Origin: a bacterium
GTDB taxonomy: Bacteria; CLD3; SB21
Direction: 5' to 3'
Assembly: GCA_008933615.1 (NCBI GenBank)
Contig: WBUR01000019.1
Coordinates: 1 to 64,000, forward strand
Length of the DNA: 64,000 nt
Within the stretch, counting starts at the first letter, position 1, and each line of letters begins with the position of its first letter. A program made the translations under genes and the position numbers. The notes beneath the pieces are model-generated. The model was not told where the DNA came from. It did not search any database and saw nothing but the letters and a program-made list of their open reading frames with translations. This document shows positions 33,813-42,337 of the stretch, in pieces.

Positions 33813-36401
33813 TTATTCTTGTGATACGGGTCGCTCGGTTTTTTCCGTTTCTGATTCGCCCGTTTTTCGTTGTTGAAGTATCCGGTCAACAATGGAGTCG
33901 GTCGAACCGCTGCTCTTGATGACTTCACCGTCCATGGTGAGAAGAGGCGTTCCTGGTAATTTGAATTTCCGTTTTGATTTAGTGCGTTGTGTAACAAAGG
34001 CCTGACGTTTCTCTTGAGTGTTTAACCGCATACGAATCAGTTCATCATATATACGTTTTTCTGATAATACGGTAAATCCATATTTTTCCGTATTCATCAT
34101 ATCGCCGATCAACTTCGGCCCAAGATCTGGATTTTCACGAATAATATCGAAAATTTTTGCCTTTTGTTCTATGCTTAAATGCCGGGCTTCGATATCGGAG
34201 CCGTCACCCTTGTTCTTTAATCCTTCATCACCTAATTCGGCAAAACGTTTTTTATATTTATAGTACGTTGAAGTTGAAATACGCGCCTTCTTACACGCAT
34301 CTTTAACGCTCATACCGCCTGCTACATCATCGAGGAGGGTTTTGCGTAAATTAAACAAGACGTCACCGGACGCCATATTCTCTTTAATTGCAACAAATGT
34401 TATGTCGTCGTTCTGCGGGGCTCCTTCAGTAAACGACAAAATTTCCTGACGCATGTTTTCCACGAAACCCTTGGCGTCATTCAAAGCAAATCTTCGAATA
34501 CTCTCGAGAAAACGTTCATCGCTAAATAGGTCGCGGTTCGTATTCATCGCTTCCGTGATTCCGTCTGTATACGCAATGAGAACATCGTCCTCAAGCAGTT
34601 TGATGCTGTCGGTTTGAATGGATTGGCCGAACAATTTTCGATCCGGCAAAGAAATACCTACCGGGAACCCGCGTGGATTCAAATAATAGGTTTGTTTTGT
34701 CGATGCGCGGTGCAGGATCATCGGATTATGGCCGGCGCTGGCGTAGTGAATGGTTCGATTTCGTGAATCGAGAATAATATAGAACATCGTAACGAACATT
34801 CCTTTTTTCATATCGTCAACGACAAAATCGTTGACACGCGCCAGCACATCGCCAGGGTTTTTGTTTCCACGAGCCTCAAGCCGTAATGCGGTTCGAATCA
34901 TAGTCATAACTAAGGAGCCGGGCACGCCTTTACCGGAAACGTCTGCTACAACTATTCCGATTGTATCTTCATCTACGCTGATAAAATCAAAAAGATCACC
35001 GCCGACTTCTTTTGCGGATTCATAATAGGTGGAGATATCGTAACCCTGTACTTCAGGAAAACTGGTCGGGAGCAGCATGTGCTGAATTTCTTGAGCGACC
35101 TGAATTTCTTTTTGTAGCTGTTTCTGCTGAACAAGGCCAATCTGCGCTTTACGAAATTTTGATGCCATGTCGCTAAAAGCCTGCGCGATTTCACCGACTT
35201 CGTTCGTAGTGTCAATATCCATATCATCGGTGATCGTCTCATGCCCCGCTGATCGGATCCAATCGGTCAGCTTTTGGAACGGACTGATAATACGCGCAAC
35301 TAATATGGCGATTCCGGAATAACCCAATAAAAGAATAAGCGTAGCTAGTACGATACCCAATAGTTTCAACGTTGCCATTTCGCTTTGAATCGTTTGTTCC
35401 TTTACAATGACACGTGAATATCCTAATAAGTTTTGCTGATCAATTATATTAGAACGATAAATGGGCGTATGGACGTCAAAAACATATTCGTCATCCCAGA
35501 GGTATTTGTATATCTGCGCAGTCTGTAGAAGTGCCGGGTTAGATATTTTTTCAGCCAAACTGTCCGGCAACTCTTGGCCATCCTGAATTCCCTGAACTTC
35601 AATTACTTCATAATCTGAAGGAATCTCATATTTACCCAAACTCTGCCGCCTGGACGAAGCAAAAATACGCTCCTCTTTGTCTACAACGAAAACGTCAACG
35701 ATAAGGTTCTCGTTTTCTTTTTTAAGCGCATCAACAATTTGGAAAACGGATAGGTCATTGAAATCCGCCATATATTCAGAACTTGAAGTAGATGTGGTCG
35801 CAGAAATGGCCGTAATTCGCTTTAATATCTGACCCTCCAGATTTTCCGTCTGAACTTTCTGAAATGCAATATATCCTGCAACAACGAACAACGTCAAAGC
35901 GGCTGAGGAAATGATGGCATATCTGTTTCTAAGATTGACCTGACTTAAAAATGTTTTTCTTTTCGATTTGGCAGTACGATATTTGACTAGGCGTAATTCG
36001 TTACCTTCGCTCGTTACCTGATAATCAATTTCATCCATCAGCTTTTGGAGCATGAAAATACCAAGGCCGCCTTTCTTGCCGATCTTGATATATTCCTTCA
36101 TGTCCGGAGCTTTGGCGTTTCGCGGGTCAAATGTACGCCCCTGATCTATCAGCACAATAGTCAGACTTGACGTCTTGACGATCGACCGCATGGTGACAAA
36201 CCCTCTGCCGGGAGTGTCTCGATAGGCATGGCGGATGATATTAGTCACAGCTTCATCCGTGGCGAGCTTTAACGAGCCGATAACCTTGTCATCAAATCCG
36301 TTTTTTCTTCCGATGGTGACCACAAAATCACGAAGATCGGCGAGATACTTCATGTCCGCCGGAACTTTCAGTTCTTCTTTATGTGAACTCTTAAACAGCA
36401 T
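33813..36401 (-). CDS. Fusion of RsbW-like kinase, membrane sensor, HAMP, RsbU-like PP2C phosphatase and helix-turn-helix
   Basis: An 862-residue protein. Residues about 10-140: HATPase of the anti-sigma kinase type (DEAVTNIIRHAY, DQGRTFDP, GGLGIFML near 111). TM1 about 160-181; an external sensor domain; TM2 about 346-369; HAMP to about 425. Residues about 450-665: SpoIIE/PP2C phosphatase (EVGGDLFDF near 467, VVADVSGKG, YTDGITEA, NDDITFVAI). From about 697: a transposase-like helix-turn-helix (SVKDACKKARISTSTYYKYK) and a second helical module. Partner-switching kinase and phosphatase are usually separate proteins. No STAS-domain antagonist is in the window. It lies 17 bases after the PorV-TPR gene. 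Confidence 0.88.
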   Translation of the reverse strand: MLFKSSHKEELKVPADMKYLADLRDFVVTIGRKNGFDDKVIGSLKLATDEAVTNIIRHAYRDTPGRGFVTMRSIVKTSSLTIVLIDQGRTFDPRNAKAPDMKEYIKIGKKGGLGIFMLQKLMDEIDYQVTSEGNELRLVKYRTAKSKRKTFLSQVNLRNRYAIISSAALTLFVVAGYIAFQKVQTENLEGQILKRITAISATTSTSSSEYMADFNDLSVFQIVDALKKENENLIVDVFVVDKEERIFASSRRQSLGKYEIPSDYEVIEVQGIQDGQELPDSLAEKISNPALLQTAQIYKYLWDDEYVFDVHTPIYRSNIIDQQNLLGYSRVIVKEQTIQSEMATLKLLGIVLATLILLLGYSGIAILVARIISPFQKLTDWIRSAGHETITDDMDIDTTNEVGEIAQAFSDMASKFRKAQIGLVQQKQLQKEIQVAQEIQHMLLPTSFPEVQGYDISTYYESAKEVGGDLFDFISVDEDTIGIVVADVSGKGVPGSLVMTMIRTALRLEARGNKNPGDVLARVNDFVVDDMKKGMFVTMFYIILDSRNRTIHYASAGHNPMILHRASTKQTYYLNPRGFPVGISLPDRKLFGQSIQTDSIKLLEDDVLIAYTDGITEAMNTNRDLFSDERFLESIRRFALNDAKGFVENMRQEILSFTEGAPQNDDITFVAIKENMASGDVLFNLRKTLLDDVAGGMSVKDACKKARISTSTYYKYKKRFAELGDEGLKNKGDGSDIEARHLSIEQKAKIFDIIRENPDLGPKLIGDMMNTEKYGFTVLSEKRIYDELIRMRLNTQEKRQAFVTQRTKSKRKFKLPGTPLLTMDGEVIKSSGSTDSIVDRILQQRKTGESETEKTERPVSQE

Positions 36402-36418
36402 ATCTTACGATGTTTGTA

Positions 36419-38413
36419 CTATTTCTTCCGCAAATTATTTTGTTTCTGTACGCGCAATTGTTCTTCTGCCTTATCCACAGCCTTGAGAACGCGTTTATTT
36501 AAAGGGTCTTTTTCCAGAATTCTCTGCCAGATAATGATCGCCTGCTCATATTTGCCTTCGACATAAAGGTCGACGCCCTGTAGATATGTTTTTTCCTGGT
36601 CGCCCTCCAGATTTTTAAAAGTGGCAAAACCTCGAACAATTGATTTTTTGTGATATTCTTTTACAGTTTCATTGCTCGGATCGATGAGCAAGGCCTGTTC
36701 AAACGCCTCCATAGCGGCCTGATAATCTGCCTTTTGATAAGCGTCCAAACCGCTTCGTGTTGACTCGAGAAAACTAAGCCGGTTACTGATTTTCTTAAGT
36801 TCAGTATCAATCTCTTTTTGAATGGTCTGATTGGTCGGATCCAGGCCTCGGGCTTCGCTCAGAAGTTTTAGCGCTTCCGCAAAATTATTTGCAGCCGCGC
36901 TGGATCGCGCTTTAGCAATATAAGATCCGATCTTCTGATCTAAAAGTCCGCGGGTCTCGTTTAGGGCTTTTGCAAGTTCTGAATTGTTTGGAGAACGGTC
37001 TAATGCATTCTGGTATTCACTGATGGCACCAAGGTAATCGCCCTTTTGAACGAGTTGCGACCCTTTTTTGTAATGGTCCCTTATGAACTTGTCGTTTTCT
37101 TCATTAATCGTAAGCGACTTGACTGCGTTGGCCGTATCTGAAAGCTGTGCCGCTAGCTGTTCGTCCATCAGCATGTTGACACTGTCGATGTAATATTTTG
37201 CCTGTTCGTTGGCCGGGTCAAGCTGCAGAACCTGTTCAAATTGAACTAAGGCGGGGAGCAGTTTGTTATCTTTAAAAAGCTCCTTGCCCTGCGCATGGTG
37301 TTCTTTGAGAGCACGGGCTCTTGCCGCTTCCTGATTTTTTGTGATCAATTTTTGATCTTCTTCAAGGCGCTGGGCGCGCGCTATTTGAACTTTCTCTTCG
37401 ACAGTTTTGCCGAAATTCATGGTCAGCGACAAACGATGCAATGGCGTTCCAAACGGATTGCCGATGTTGACGGAATAGTCCACCTGAAAACGCTGGAATT
37501 GATTGAACTCTGTGCCCATCCCGACGGTCATTTGTCCGGCCATTAAACCAAGACGCGCTACGAGGAAACGGTTATAAGTAAATTCTGCACCCAAATTAAA
37601 AGTCGGACTAGGGCTCTCTTGATTTTTATTCATATCAACCGCCAGAGTAAATTTCTTCAACGTTTCATCGCCGAAGAATAGATCTTTTGCTAAACCAAAT
37701 TTAATATTATATGGATCGGTATCGCTAAGATCTACCATTTTAATGCTGGGTCTTATTACATTTTGAAAATTAAGTCCGACAGAGAGATTGCGGAGAATGG
37801 CATTATCATAATCGGGGCGCCACATGGCGCCGATATCCAGACCGAATCCGGTACCTGATACGGTGTTTACCTGGTCGTTTTCAAGATTTGCTGACGAGGT
37901 ATGATCTACTTTGAAAGTGGTTCCTAGCGCCAATCCAAACCACGGCAATTTCTTTCCGTACGAAAAGTAATATTCTTCTTTGGTCCATGATTGATTAGAG
38001 GAAATTACTGTAAAATCATTGTTGATGCTTATTCCATCAACACCAACCCTCGCGACGCCCACGCCGACTGAACCGAATTGTACAAAAGGAAACGTTACGC
38101 TGGCGAAATTGTAGAAGCTTCCGGCGACAAGCGTTGAATGAAATAGGACTAGATTGGACTGACTCAAGTAGTCAAGACCGGCAGGGTTCCAGAAAACAGC
38201 GGATCCGTCATTGGCCGTAGCTACGAATGCATTTCCAAATCCTTGCGCCCGCGCACCCATGCCGGTTTCAATGAAAAGACTTTGCGTGCCGTCTGCAGGG
38301 CCTTGTGCATAGACTTGCGGAGAAATATTTGTGTAGACAGTTAGAATAGCTGCCCAAAAAAATAAAACTTGAATAACAGCAGACTCGATATATTTTATCA
38401 AACGTCGGGGCAT
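36419..38413 (-). CDS. PorV/PorQ-type outer-membrane barrel fused to TPR repeats
   Basis: A 664-residue protein with a signal peptide (to YAQG). Residues about 40-350 match PorV/PorQ-type barrels: GARAQGFGNAFVATANDGSA and VFWNPAGLDYL at the start, then repeated amphipathic strands. Residues about 370-655 hold at least four TPR units (GKELFKDNKLLPALVQFEQV, GDYLGAISEYQNALDRSPNN, ADYQAAMEAFEQALLIDPSN, GKYEQAIIIWQRILEKDPLN). PorV works with the type IX secretion system in Bacteroidetes; whether this protein does is unknown. It begins a three-gene unit with the partner-switching fusion and the metalloprotease. Confidence 0.85.
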   Translation of the reverse strand: MPRRLIKYIESAVIQVLFFWAAILTVYTNISPQVYAQGPADGTQSLFIETGMGARAQGFGNAFVATANDGSAVFWNPAGLDYLSQSNLVLFHSTLVAGSFYNFASVTFPFVQFGSVGVGVARVGVDGISINNDFTVISSNQSWTKEEYYFSYGKKLPWFGLALGTTFKVDHTSSANLENDQVNTVSGTGFGLDIGAMWRPDYDNAILRNLSVGLNFQNVIRPSIKMVDLSDTDPYNIKFGLAKDLFFGDETLKKFTLAVDMNKNQESPSPTFNLGAEFTYNRFLVARLGLMAGQMTVGMGTEFNQFQRFQVDYSVNIGNPFGTPLHRLSLTMNFGKTVEEKVQIARAQRLEEDQKLITKNQEAARARALKEHHAQGKELFKDNKLLPALVQFEQVLQLDPANEQAKYYIDSVNMLMDEQLAAQLSDTANAVKSLTINEENDKFIRDHYKKGSQLVQKGDYLGAISEYQNALDRSPNNSELAKALNETRGLLDQKIGSYIAKARSSAAANNFAEALKLLSEARGLDPTNQTIQKEIDTELKKISNRLSFLESTRSGLDAYQKADYQAAMEAFEQALLIDPSNETVKEYHKKSIVRGFATFKNLEGDQEKTYLQGVDLYVEGKYEQAIIIWQRILEKDPLNKRVLKAVDKAEEQLRVQKQNNLRKK

Positions 38414-38552
38414 ACCAATAGCGTAATAATGAGTGAATGTCTAAAGATTGGAACTCTTGAATATTTATAAAAAGATAGGATAATAGCTGCGTATTTGCAA
38501 TAAAAAACTAATAAAAACAATCAAATAAACTCAAAAAACAATTTGTTCACGC

Positions 38553-39845
38553 TTACAAGATCTTCAGCCTGTCTTTGTGTTTGTTTTGATAGTCCTGAAT
38601 TTTTTCCGCATCCTGTTTTCGGGCGCGAAATCTGATTGTGGTTGTCTTGCTTTTATGCTTTGTATCCATTATTTCCGCTAAATAATGTACCATTGAAAAC
38701 AGTTTTCCGTCGGCATTGTCTATCGTAATTGTTCTGATGACGTAATCAGCATTAATTTGTTTTATAATAGCATGCTTCAATTTGTCCAAACCAATCTTTC
38801 GCTGCGCGGAGATAAAAAGCGCTCCTTTAAATGCTTTTTTCAATTGCGACAGCGTGGCTTCGTCGGTTACTTTGTCGACCTTGTTAAACACGATCATCAT
38901 GGTGTCATTGGTTGCTTCCAGTTCTTTAAGAACCTGATTTACGGTTTCCATTTGTTCATGGAACTGATGATTACCGATATCCACGACATGCAGCAGGATA
39001 TCGGCCTCGCGAACTTCCTCCAGTGTGGAACGAAATGATGCGACTAAATGATGGGGGAGTTTGCGAATAAATCCAACGGTGTCGGTAAAGAGACACGGAT
39101 AATCGTTATCGAGGTGAACGCGCCGAACGGTCGCATCCAGTGTCGCGAAAAGTCGGTCTTCGACAAATACGTCTGCATCGGATAAAGCATTAAGAAGAGT
39201 CGATTTACCGGCGTTGGTGTAGCCTACGAGCGCGACTTTGAACATCTCGTCGCGCGTGGCGCGCTGGGTCTTACGTTGTTTTTCGATTTTTTTGAGTTCT
39301 TCTTTCAGAACGGCGATCCGGTTTCCTATCAGGCGTTTGTCCGTTTCAAGCTGAGTTTCACCCGGACCTTTAGTGAAAACCCCGCCGCCGGCCTGGCGTT
39401 CAAGGTGCGTCCACTGGCGTGTAAGGCGCGGTAGCAAATATTCCAGCTGCGCCAATTCTACCTGGGTTTTGGATTCCTTGGTTCGTGCGCGTTTTGCAAA
39501 GATGTCTAAAATAAGCGCGCTCCGGTCGATAGTTTTACATTTAACTTCTTTTTCAATGTTTTTGGTCTGGCCCGGTGAAAGATCATCGTCAAAGATCACA
39601 ACCTGAATATTATTTTCAAAGACCTTCTGCGCAATTTCATGGACTTTCCCTTTGCCAATGTACGTTGACGGATCGATGTGTTTCAGGTTTTGGGTAGCCG
39701 TATCGACTACGTCTACGCCTGCGGTGTCGGCCAGTAAAGCTAACTCCTCAAGAAAATCCTCGACCGGAACCGTATCATGGGGATGTGATATCCCAACAAG
39801 TAATGCGCGTTCTTTGATCTGTTTTGTTGAATGCGATTTATTCAA
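38553..39845 (-). CDS. hflX: Ribosome-associated GTPase HflX
   Basis: A 430-residue protein. The N-terminal HflX domain is clear (YIGKGKVHEIAQKV, VIFDDDLSPGQTKNIE, GPGETQLETDKRLI) and is followed by the GTPase domain (P-loop GYTNAGKST, DTVGF, FNKVDKV). HflX binds the 50S subunit and splits stalled or hibernating ribosomes, for example after heat stress. It is the last gene of the addA-addB-dgt-DUF2130-hflX unit, after which a 139-base gap precedes the PorV-TPR gene. Confidence 0.95.
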   Translation of the reverse strand: MNKSHSTKQIKERALLVGISHPHDTVPVEDFLEELALLADTAGVDVVDTATQNLKHIDPSTYIGKGKVHEIAQKVFENNIQVVIFDDDLSPGQTKNIEKEVKCKTIDRSALILDIFAKRARTKESKTQVELAQLEYLLPRLTRQWTHLERQAGGGVFTKGPGETQLETDKRLIGNRIAVLKEELKKIEKQRKTQRATRDEMFKVALVGYTNAGKSTLLNALSDADVFVEDRLFATLDATVRRVHLDNDYPCLFTDTVGFIRKLPHHLVASFRSTLEEVREADILLHVVDIGNHQFHEQMETVNQVLKELEATNDTMMIVFNKVDKVTDEATLSQLKKAFKGALFISAQRKIGLDKLKHAIIKQINADYVIRTITIDNADGKLFSMVHYLAEIMDTKHKSKTTTIRFRARKQDAEKIQDYQNKHKDRLKIL

Positions 39846-39857
39846 TTTATTTCTTTC

Positions 39858-41027
39858 TCATGTGGTGTATTCGTCGTCGCTATTGTTATCAATATCATCT
39901 AATGGGAGTTCCAGCATTTGAACCGGCGGCAGTGCATTGCCCATAATGCCTTCCAATTCGCCATGCATTTCTGATGTATTTTGAATGACACGATCAATTT
40001 GTTTTTTTCTTTTTTCCCAAATTTTGTACATCGCACGCTTTTCAGATTCAAGATCATCATTCATAGCTTTAAATGATTCTACAATTGCCTCTATGCGTTG
40101 ACGAAATACCTGGCTTGATAAATAATTATACAATAAATCCTTTTTTTCATTTCTTCCCATCATGGAATTCTGCGTTTGTGCAATTTCAATGATGTTTGTT
40201 CTTAGCACGGCGGCTAATCCCATGGCCGTTGAAAAATCGGTTATCCAAATGCCCTCATTATTTCCGATATAACTGACATCTTTCGGCAAAACAGCGGACA
40301 CTATGACGGCAATACTGGCTTTAACCTCACGCTGATCGTCTTTCAATTTTTGGATCCAGCCGTCGCTCCAGTTCTTCGTACGTTTGGATTCCCACAATAT
40401 GGTTCCGCACAATTGGCCGGACTTTGAATAGACATGCTGCATCACATCAGCGCCTTTTACACCCTTTGGGACGGGTTCAATGTTGTCATGGCGGAATGTC
40501 TGACGCAGAACGTTCTCAAGTTCCAACTCCATTACTTCGCCCTGTGATTGCTGGGAACCTAACTCGGCCTTCCTGTTCAATTCTTCAATCTGTCGTCGCA
40601 AGTCATTGATCTGCTTTTCCTTTTCAGCGTCTTTCATGCGGTGTTCTTCGGATAACTTCATCGAGACATCGCTGCGGATTTTGCTTCTTTCTTCTGTAAG
40701 CTTACGTTCCATTTCAAGTTTAAACGCATGTTCACGGTCTTCAAGTTCGCGTTGTCGTTTCAGGAAATCCAGCTCCTTTTGCTGCGCGTCCTTAAGTTTA
40801 TCCGACTTATGATTGAGCTGTTCCCGAAGGTCTTTCACCAAAACATGGATTTCTTCATCTTTTTCTTTTTTTATTTTTTCTTCCCGTTTTCCAATCTCAT
40901 CCTTGAAACGCTGATTAAATTCAAGTCGCAGTTTTTCTTCAATCTCAAAGCTGATCTGTGAAGATAATGCTTGATTTAATTCGATGATTTGACCGCACTG
41001 CGGGCACTTGATAGTTTGTTCTTTCAT
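39858..41027 (-). CDS. DUF2130 family protein with coiled coil
   Basis: A 389-residue cytoplasmic protein: an N-terminal zinc-type CPQCG motif, a highly charged coiled coil at about 30-170 (EEKIKKEKDEEIHVL), then the DUF2130 domain from about 175 (ELENVLRQTFRHDNIEPVPKGVKGADV, ILWESKRTKNWSDGWIQKLK). The ADV...WESKRT pattern is reminiscent of PD-(D/E)XK-type nucleases, which is inference. Function unknown. Its place between dgt and hflX suggests nucleic-acid or stress-related work. Confidence 0.85.
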   Translation of the reverse strand: MKEQTIKCPQCGQIIELNQALSSQISFEIEEKLRLEFNQRFKDEIGKREEKIKKEKDEEIHVLVKDLREQLNHKSDKLKDAQQKELDFLKRQRELEDREHAFKLEMERKLTEERSKIRSDVSMKLSEEHRMKDAEKEKQINDLRRQIEELNRKAELGSQQSQGEVMELELENVLRQTFRHDNIEPVPKGVKGADVMQHVYSKSGQLCGTILWESKRTKNWSDGWIQKLKDDQREVKASIAVIVSAVLPKDVSYIGNNEGIWITDFSTAMGLAAVLRTNIIEIAQTQNSMMGRNEKKDLLYNYLSSQVFRQRIEAIVESFKAMNDDLESEKRAMYKIWEKRKKQIDRVIQNTSEMHGELEGIMGNALPPVQMLELPLDDIDNNSDDEYTT

Positions 41028-41051
41028 AAGCAGTTATCCCAAAAGTGTTAA

Positions 41052-42335
41052 TTAAACTAAATCCATGATCGACCCGAAATCGGGATCAAACAATCTTTTG
41101 TATGTGCGAATAGCAAAAACATCGGTCATTCCGGCAATATAGTCACAAATTAAACGTGCACGACGAAGAATGTCTTTTTCGTTACGAACATATTTTTCCG
41201 TAAATTCCGGCAGCAAAACGAATTTCGAATTCGGATCGGATAAATAATGTTCCTGAAAAGCTTTGAAAATTTTTTTCAGCATATAATCTGCTTTGTATTC
41301 TAATTGGTATATTTGTGGCGACCAAAAAACGAGTTCGCGTGAAACCATGCCGAAAAGATCGGCTTCTGCGCGCACCGCCGGATCAATTTCAAGTTTGTAG
41401 GCATAACGCCGCGTTATTTCGCTCATAAAATTGGTTGCCTCGACCAGCTTTGCCGCATGGATATACTCGCCGATTTTCCTGGCAAAGAAACGGTTGAGTT
41501 CCCGTTTTTGAATGGCGTCAAGAAGCGATTTGAGAGAATCCGTAAGTTCCGAGCTTAGGGATTTTTTTTGCGCCCATTGATCGATCTTTTCAACTGTGAT
41601 GAGCCCTGCTGCAAGCCCGTCCATCACATCGTTGATTGAATAGGCGGTGTCATCGGCCCAGTCCATGATCTGGCATTCGATACTGCGAAATGTGTTTAGG
41701 TTCTTTTCCTCGTGGAATTCCGATGACACAACGGGTGTTCCGAATACAAACTGGGTGTATTTTTCCTGATCATCATACAAAAAATGGTTTTTAGGCGGCT
41801 GTCCATCATGAATCATGTCCCGAAACAACATTTTATACTTCATTACACCGTCGGTAAATGCGCGTGTCGGATTCATGCCTTCGCGACCCACTGAGCCGGA
41901 GTAAATAGTCTCAGTGAGAATGCGCAACGTTTGAGCATTGCCTTCGAAGCCGCCTAGATTCTCCATGAGCGCATTCAGCGTGTCTTCGCCGGCATGGCCG
42001 AAAGGGGGATGGCCGATGTCGTGCGATAAACAGATTGCCTCTACCAAATCCGGATCAATATAGAAATCTCCTCCCAGCAATCCGCTTTCCTGCTGCAAGT
42101 AGTGGCAAATTGAACGGCCGATTTGAGCTACTTCGATCGAGTGCGTTAATCGTGTACGATAAAAATCATATTCACCGGAGAAAAAAACTTGTGTTTTTGC
42201 CTGAAGCCGCCGGAAGGAGGACGAATGAATGATTCGATCCCTGTCTTGTTGAAAGGGCGTTCTTTCATACTTAGAACGTGTTTCTGCAGCATGAAGTAAT
42301 TCCGTATCGAACGAATTATAAAATGAATTTTTCAT
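41052..42335 (-). CDS. dgt: Deoxyguanosine triphosphate triphosphohydrolase (dGTPase)
   Basis: About 427 residues from ATG 42335; a TTG at 42341 overlapping the addB stop would add two. The HD-superfamily core is visible: RTRLTHSIEVAQIGR, CLSHDIGHPPFGHAGE and DWADDTAYSINDV carry the metal-binding His and Asp residues. The N-terminal SSSFRRLQAKTQVF is the usual dGTPase motif. The enzyme hydrolyses dGTP or other dNTPs to nucleoside and triphosphate. It follows addB directly, a context that fits DNA repair and nucleotide-pool control. Confidence 0.94.
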   Translation of the reverse strand: MKNSFYNSFDTELLHAAETRSKYERTPFQQDRDRIIHSSSFRRLQAKTQVFFSGEYDFYRTRLTHSIEVAQIGRSICHYLQQESGLLGGDFYIDPDLVEAICLSHDIGHPPFGHAGEDTLNALMENLGGFEGNAQTLRILTETIYSGSVGREGMNPTRAFTDGVMKYKMLFRDMIHDGQPPKNHFLYDDQEKYTQFVFGTPVVSSEFHEEKNLNTFRSIECQIMDWADDTAYSINDVMDGLAAGLITVEKIDQWAQKKSLSSELTDSLKSLLDAIQKRELNRFFARKIGEYIHAAKLVEATNFMSEITRRYAYKLEIDPAVRAEADLFGMVSRELVFWSPQIYQLEYKADYMLKKIFKAFQEHYLSDPNSKFVLLPEFTEKYVRNEKDILRRARLICDYIAGMTDVFAIRTYKRLFDPDFGSIMDLV

Positions 42336-42337
42336 AC

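Noticed and set aside
33812-33997. Upstream extension of the metalloprotease frame
   Set aside because: It lies inside the C-terminal coding region of the partner-switching fusion, and the signal peptide begins at ATG 33811.
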